Shown one piece after another: positions 24,507-27,918 of a stretch of 27,918 nt of DNA (the stretch's first letter is position 1; each line of letters opens with the position of its first letter). Location of the stretch: NCBI GenBank assembly GCA_002298885.1, contig DBMK01000278.1, positions 1-27,918 on the forward strand, written 5' to 3'. The notes below the pieces were generated by a model. The model had not been told where the DNA came from and ran no database searches. It worked only from the letters and a program-made list of their open reading frames with translations. The position numbers and the translations under genes are program-made. Source of the stretch: Anaerolineaceae bacterium UBA700. Its GTDB lineage: Bacteria > Chloroflexota > Anaerolineae > Anaerolineales > Anaerolineaceae.

Positions 24507-24512
24507 TATAAT
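24504..24512 (+). promoter_or_regulatory. Extended -10 promoter of the RRM gene
   Basis: TGATATAAT combines a TG extension with a perfect TATAAT (24507-24512) and overlaps the transporter's stop codon. No good -35 box is present. Transcription would start near 24519, about 100 bases before the RRM ATG. Confidence 0.5.
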
Positions 24513-24549
24513 GTATATGCCTTAAAACGGATTTGAGAAGGTGTCTTAG

Positions 24550-24585
24550 CCGACAGACCCTTTTAGGTTTTGTCGGTTTTTTTTT
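24550..24585 (+). terminator. Intrinsic terminator inside the RRM gene leader
   Basis: CCGACA (24550-24555) pairs with TGTCGG (24571-24576), extended by GACC/GGTT with one bulge, followed by nine T. It may end the transporter transcript. Since a promoter lies before it and the RRM gene after it, it may also attenuate the RRM gene. Confidence 0.8.
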
Positions 24586-24619
24586 ATGCACGATCACTCA
24601 ATCAAAGGAGAAGAAGGAA

Positions 24620-24976
24620 ATGAGTGCAAAACTTTATGTGGGCAATCTGGCATATTCAGTCAGCGAAGATGACCTGCGCACGTTGTTCGCCCAGGCGGGT
24701 ACGGTGGTTTCTGTGGCGGTCATCAAAGATCGCGATTCGGGTATGTCGAAAGGTTTTGCCTTCGTTGAAATGGATACACAGGCCGAAGCCCAAAAAGCGA
24801 TCAGCATGTTTAATAACTTCAACATGGCCAACCGCCCTCTAAAAGTCAATCCTGCCCGGCCGAAGGAAGAGCGCGGCGGTGGCGGATACGGCGGCGGCGG
24901 CGGGTATGGTGATCGCGGGGGCGGCGCAGGCGGCCATCGCGGCAACAGGCGCACCGGTGGTCCCAGACAGTACTGA
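24620..24976 (+). CDS. Single-RRM RNA-binding protein with glycine-rich tail
   Basis: The 118-residue protein has one RNA-recognition motif: RNP2 LYVGNL at residues 5-10 and RNP1 KGFAFVEM at 44-51. A glycine-rich tail with GGYGGGGGYGDRGGG follows from about residue 88. Such proteins are common in cyanobacteria and other bacteria, often cold-induced, and are thought to act as RNA chaperones. GGAG and AAGGA lie just before the ATG at 24620, which fixes the start; the frame extending to 24533 runs through the leader terminator. The layout of promoter, terminator, then gene suggests control by read-through, perhaps by the protein itself. Confidence 0.92.
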   Translation: MSAKLYVGNLAYSVSEDDLRTLFAQAGTVVSVAVIKDRDSGMSKGFAFVEMDTQAEAQKAISMFNNFNMANRPLKVNPARPKEERGGGGYGGGGGYGDRGGGAGGHRGNRRTGGPRQY

Positions 24977-25053
24977 TCTTATTAAATCATTTGAGTAAAT
25001 AACTCTTCAATCCCCACGGCAAAGGGATCTGCTTCAGAAGAGAGGAGGCAGCC

Positions 25054-25554
25054 TTGCAGTTCAAAGTTGGTGACACTATCGTCCATCCGACCTACGGAAT
25101 AGGGAAAGTCGTGGGGATTGAAGAAATGCAGTATCAAGAGTCCCAGACTCATCCGTATTACAAAATCGAAATCGAAAATGGGGTCATCTGGGTCCAAGTA
25201 AACGATGCCGGAGAAGCCAGGCTGCGGCCGCTTACCCCGCGTTCCGAGCTGGACAGCTATCGCCAGGTTCTAACCAGTTCCCCCAGTCAGTTGAGTGATG
25301 ACCGCTACAAGCGATTTTCAGAATATAAAGACCGCTTGAAGAACCCGAGCTTCAAGGTCTGGTGCGAAATTGTGCGCGACCTGACGGCGCACGGCTTGAA
25401 CAATCGCTTGAACGAATATGATTCCACCACATTGCGTAAAGTTTCCGACGTCCTGACCAAGGAATGGGCCCTTTCCGCCGGAATCCCGGTCGACGACGCT
25501 TCGAGAGAGATTAAATCGATCCTGCAAGAGGCGCAACCTTCTCATTCCGAGTAG
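25054..25554 (+). CDS. CarD/CdnL-family RNA polymerase-binding regulator
   Basis: CarD-type proteins bind the RNA polymerase beta subunit through an N-terminal Tudor-like domain and steady open promoter complexes. The 166-residue protein opens with FKVGDTIVHPTYGIGKVVGIEE, the family signature, followed by the YYKIEIENGVIWVQV strands (to about residue 50) and a helical C-terminal domain (about 65-155). The start is a TTG at 25054 with a strong AGGAGG five bases upstream. It follows the RRM gene by 77 bases and ends before a bidirectional terminator. Length and layout match CdnL rather than the much longer CarD of myxobacteria. Confidence 0.9.
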   Translation: MQFKVGDTIVHPTYGIGKVVGIEEMQYQESQTHPYYKIEIENGVIWVQVNDAGEARLRPLTPRSELDSYRQVLTSSPSQLSDDRYKRFSEYKDRLKNPSFKVWCEIVRDLTAHGLNNRLNEYDSTTLRKVSDVLTKEWALSAGIPVDDASREIKSILQEAQPSHSE

Positions 25555-25569
25555 TAAAAAAAATAAAAT

Positions 25570-25598
25570 GGGGCCGTTTGGAAGATTCAGACGGCCCC
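25570..25598. terminator. Bidirectional terminator between the CarD-like and peptidase genes
   Basis: GGGGCCGTTTG and CAGACGGCCCC make an 11-base-pair stem with a seven-base loop. A T-rich stretch follows on the plus strand, and a long A-run before it (25556-25568) gives a U-run on the minus strand. It lies between convergent genes. Confidence 0.85.
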
Positions 25599-25626
25599 AG
25601 TTTGTTTTAATTTCGGATGAAATGCG

Positions 25627-26388
25627 TTATACGACGCCGGTCCAGGCGTCCGATACGAGCGATGGGGTTACGTAGGCGAAAGGCATGTAGAAATAGCCCT
25701 TATCGCCCCAGCTCGCGCTCCAACTGTTCTTGACGATCAAATACCCTCCCCCGGCGGTGGTCGGGTCTGTCTGGTAGCCGCAGGCAAACACAGCATGTCC
25801 GCCCATAACCTGCTCGTTGGGACCTGGCATAGGCATTTTTCCGGTCTGCGCCACCGCATTCGATTCAAAACTCTCGTATACCTTGAAACCTAACACCACC
25901 CCATTGCCTCCGGCCAGGCAGCTTTGAATATCGTTCAGTGTTTTCAGCCGGTGGTAGGCAGCAATCTTGTAATGAGCCGCATCCGAAACAGCTTTGGCCG
26001 AGGGACTCTGCGTAAATTTTGTGATATCGTAGGGGTCGTCCGCCTCCGGAGCGCAGCCTATCTTGGCCAGCACCTTCAAGCCATCCCGCGGTTGAGCCCC
26101 GGCATCCTGGTTGACGTCGTGTTCGAGGACGCGCTCTTCATAATAAACGAACAATGGGGCCATGGGCACGAGCGTCGCGCCGAGTTTTATTTGGAGGAAC
26201 TCGCGCAAGCCCACAGCAATTGCAAATCCCGTGCAGGAACCAAGCTGGCCCTGGTCGCGCACCGGACTGCACAGGTGGCGTAGATCGACGGCTGCTGGAA
26301 GCGGCGCTGTGGGCGGTCGGACTGCCTGATAAGCGAAATCGCGTTCGTCCTGCTTGTCAGGGATGTAACCATAAAAATGTTTAGCCAT
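25627..26388 (-). CDS. Papain-fold (C1 family) cysteine peptidase, cytoplasmic form
   Basis: The 253-residue protein carries the complete papain catalytic set in order: Gln46 and Cys52 in DQGQLGSCTGFA, His198 in GGHAVFACGY, and Asn221 in VKNSWSASWG. It starts YGYIPDKQDERDFAY, a short N-terminus seen in bacterial C1 proteins that lack a long propeptide. There is no signal peptide or membrane segment, so it is probably intracellular unless exported by another route. GAGGG lies four bases before the ATG. It stands alone between a bidirectional terminator and a divergent hydrolase; no inhibitor or substrate gene is beside it. Confidence 0.88.
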   Translation of the reverse strand: MAKHFYGYIPDKQDERDFAYQAVRPPTAPLPAAVDLRHLCSPVRDQGQLGSCTGFAIAVGLREFLQIKLGATLVPMAPLFVYYEERVLEHDVNQDAGAQPRDGLKVLAKIGCAPEADDPYDITKFTQSPSAKAVSDAAHYKIAAYHRLKTLNDIQSCLAGGNGVVLGFKVYESFESNAVAQTGKMPMPGPNEQVMGGHAVFACGYQTDPTTAGGGYLIVKNSWSASWGDKGYFYMPFAYVTPSLVSDAWTGVV

Positions 26389-26562
26389 TTTTCCCTCTTT
26401 CCTTTTTCTTAGCTGAATAGGTCATTACAAGACTCACCGATTGGTTACCAAACGCAATTATTATACCTTAGTTTATCTTATTTATAATAATAGCTCGAAT
26501 CATAATGATTTCAAGCGGCAATAAGGTGATAAAATTAGTCATATTTTTCAGAGGAGTGCGAG

Positions 26563-27318
26563 ATGAGAACGGTCTCTTCGAAAGATGGAACCCGAATTGC
26601 CTTTGAGCAGGCAGGGAAAGGACCAGTAGTTATCCTGGTTGTTGGCGCATTTAACGACCGGTCGGCAGGTGCGCCGCTTGCCCAATCCCTTGAAGCGCAT
26701 TTCACCGTGATCAATTATGACCGGCGCGGGCGAGGCGACAGCGGAGATACAGCGCCGTACGCCATCGAGCGCGAAATCGAAGACCTCGAAGCCCTAATTG
26801 CCGCCGCCGGCGGATCGGCTTGCGTATTCGGCTATTCGTCCGGCGCGACGCTTTCTTTGCGTGCTGCGGCCCATGGCCTTGCCATTTCAAAGCTGGCGCT
26901 CTACGAACCTCCGCCGGCAGGCGGTAAGGTCGGTACTCTCGCTCCCCGGCTGGCCAAATTCGTTGCTGCGGGCCGTCGCGGCGATGCAGTCGAGCTCTTT
27001 CAGATTGAAGCCGTGGGCATTCCGCCCGCGTACGTCGCCCAGATGCGCAATGCGCCTTTCCGGCCAGCGCTTGAAAAAATGGCCCACACCCTGGTCTACG
27101 AATCGATGATCCTGGCCGCGCTGCCGGAGGGCATGTTGGCGTCCATCCAGGTGCCCGCCTTGGTCATCGACGGCACAACAAGTCCCGAGGTGATGCGCCA
27201 CGCCGCCCAATCCCTGGCTGAGGCCCTTCCGGCGGGTAGTTATCGTTCGCTGGAGGGCCAGGGGCACGATATCGTTCCGGCTGTGCTGGCTCCAGTTTTA
27301 GAGGAATTTCTGCGTTAG
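26563..27318 (+). CDS. Alpha/beta-fold hydrolase
   Basis: The 251-residue protein has the alpha/beta hydrolase plan: a VVILVVGAF oxyanion strand, the YDRRGRGDSGD turn, the nucleophile elbow GYSSGA with Ser92, an acid candidate in PALVIDGTTS, and the C-terminal histidine in GQGHDIVP (His235). Length is typical. GAGGAG lies six bases before the ATG. Members hydrolyse esters, epoxides or C-C bonds; nothing nearby indicates the substrate. Confidence 0.87.
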   Translation: MRTVSSKDGTRIAFEQAGKGPVVILVVGAFNDRSAGAPLAQSLEAHFTVINYDRRGRGDSGDTAPYAIEREIEDLEALIAAAGGSACVFGYSSGATLSLRAAAHGLAISKLALYEPPPAGGKVGTLAPRLAKFVAAGRRGDAVELFQIEAVGIPPAYVAQMRNAPFRPALEKMAHTLVYESMILAALPEGMLASIQVPALVIDGTTSPEVMRHAAQSLAEALPAGSYRSLEGQGHDIVPAVLAPVLEEFLR

Positions 27319-27388
27319 CCTGGTTATAACGTCACCTTAAAAAGTACTGGATAAATCCACTTTGGACGGTAAAATAGTTCGTAGTTCC

Positions 27389-27895
27389 ATGATTCCTATC
27401 ATCACGATTATCGGCAAATCCGGCTCGGGAAAGACCACTCTGCTTGAAAAACTGGTGGCTGAGCTGAAACACCGTTCTTATTGCGTGGCGACGATCAAGC
27501 ACCACACCAAGCGTGGCTTTGAAATCGACGTCCCCGGCAAGGATAGCTGGCGCTTTGCCCGCGCCGGCAGCGACCTGGTGATCATCGCCGCCCCCGACCG
27601 GATCGCTTCCTATCGCAGCCTGGAGCGTGAGCTCAGCCTGGACGAAATAACCGAAGGCATCCACGGGGTGGATATCATCCTGGTTGAGGGTTATAAGGGG
27701 TCCGGAAAGCCAGCCATCGAGGTCCTGCGCCGCGCCAACCAAACGGAGTTGATCGAAAGCGTAATCAACCGCATTGCCATTGCCGCCGATTTTGAGATCG
27801 AAGCCGGAACGCCGCGCTTCGACTTGAACGACGTCGTGGGGATTGCCGATTTTCTTGAAAACAAATACTTGCCAAAACCTGAGAATAACCATTAA
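27389..27895 (+). CDS. mobB: Molybdopterin-guanine dinucleotide biosynthesis adapter MobB
   Basis: MobB is a P-loop GTPase that assists MobA in attaching GMP to molybdopterin. The 168-residue protein has IPIITIIGKSGSGKTTLLEKL, with the Walker A motif at residues 9-16, the TIKHH segment usual in MobB, and DIILVEGYK as Walker B. I chose the ATG at 27389 because MobB proteins begin just before the P-loop; a TTG at 27362 would add nine residues. Neither has a clear ribosome binding site. It implies molybdoenzymes in this organism, though no other molybdenum gene is in the window. Confidence 0.9.
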   Translation: MIPIITIIGKSGSGKTTLLEKLVAELKHRSYCVATIKHHTKRGFEIDVPGKDSWRFARAGSDLVIIAAPDRIASYRSLERELSLDEITEGIHGVDIILVEGYKGSGKPAIEVLRRANQTELIESVINRIAIAADFEIEAGTPRFDLNDVVGIADFLENKYLPKPENNH

Positions 27896-27896
27896 T

Positions 27897-27918
27897 GAAT
27901 CGTAGTGACGACTTTAGT
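27897..27918. repeat. Right-end copy of the palindromic boundary repeat
   Basis: Read on the minus strand this gives ACTAAAGTCGTCACTACGAT, against ACTAAAGTCGCCACTACAAT at positions 3-22 of the left end. The copies are inverted relative to each other and differ at two of 20 positions. The copy is cut off by the window edge, inside what would be the CGACTTTAGTCG palindrome. Confidence 0.6.

Noticed and set aside
27895..27918. Start of a further gene overlapping the mobB stop (TAATG)
   Set aside because: The eight codons fall in the palindromic boundary repeat, so coding is unlikely.

Overview
The window looks like a stretch of a Chloroflexota genome, probably Anaerolineae-like and quite possibly one whole contig. 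That placement is an inference. It rests on GC-rich coding DNA with AT-rich gaps, a CarD-type RNA polymerase regulator, an RRM RNA-binding protein with a glycine-rich tail, and dispersed palindromic repeats in several gaps. Both window ends carry related copies of one short palindromic repeat in opposite orientation, which is typical of assembly breaks at a dispersed repeat. I found no tRNA, rRNA, CRISPR array, insertion sequence or phage gene.

Region 1 (40-12582, minus strand) is a tightly packed operon for a polyunsaturated-fatty-acid-synthase (Pfa)-like secondary-lipid synthase, read from about 12547 leftwards. It encodes KS-AT-ACP-ACP-ACP (PfaA-like), a free ketoreductase structural subdomain, a KR-catalytic plus dehydratase protein, a PfaB-like pseudo-KS/AT protein, a tandem FabA-type dehydratase (the C-terminal part of PfaC), and a PfaD-type enoyl reductase. 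The KS-CLF half of PfaC is absent. What is one polypeptide (PfaA) in classical systems is here three reading frames. Both junctions need a -1 shift, and both carry a perfect X_XXY_YYZ slippery heptamer; the first also has an AGGAG element 8 nt upstream. Either PfaA is made by two programmed frameshifts, or the gene is broken or mis-assembled. This is the main point to test.

Region 2 (12654-15748, plus strand) is argG and argH. A near-perfect promoter drives a structured leader that ends in an intrinsic terminator just before argG, which suggests attenuation. A four-copy inverted-repeat cluster lies between argG and argH, and palindromic repeats lie beyond argH.

Region 3 (16015-20109) holds a minus-strand PPK2 polyphosphate kinase diverging from a probably leaderless threonine synthase, then a minus-strand pair (MOFRL glycerate 2-kinase, then nitroreductase).

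Region 4 (20525-24506, plus strand) is a UbiD-family decarboxylase, aconitase X large and small subunits, and an EamA transporter. UbiD plus AcnX is the gene pair of the archaeal-type mevalonate branch (phosphomevalonate to anhydromevalonate phosphate to isopentenyl phosphate), so a bacterial version is suggested.

Region 5 (24504-27895) has an RRM protein behind a promoter-terminator leader, a CarD-like regulator, a convergent papain-fold peptidase, an alpha/beta hydrolase and MobB.
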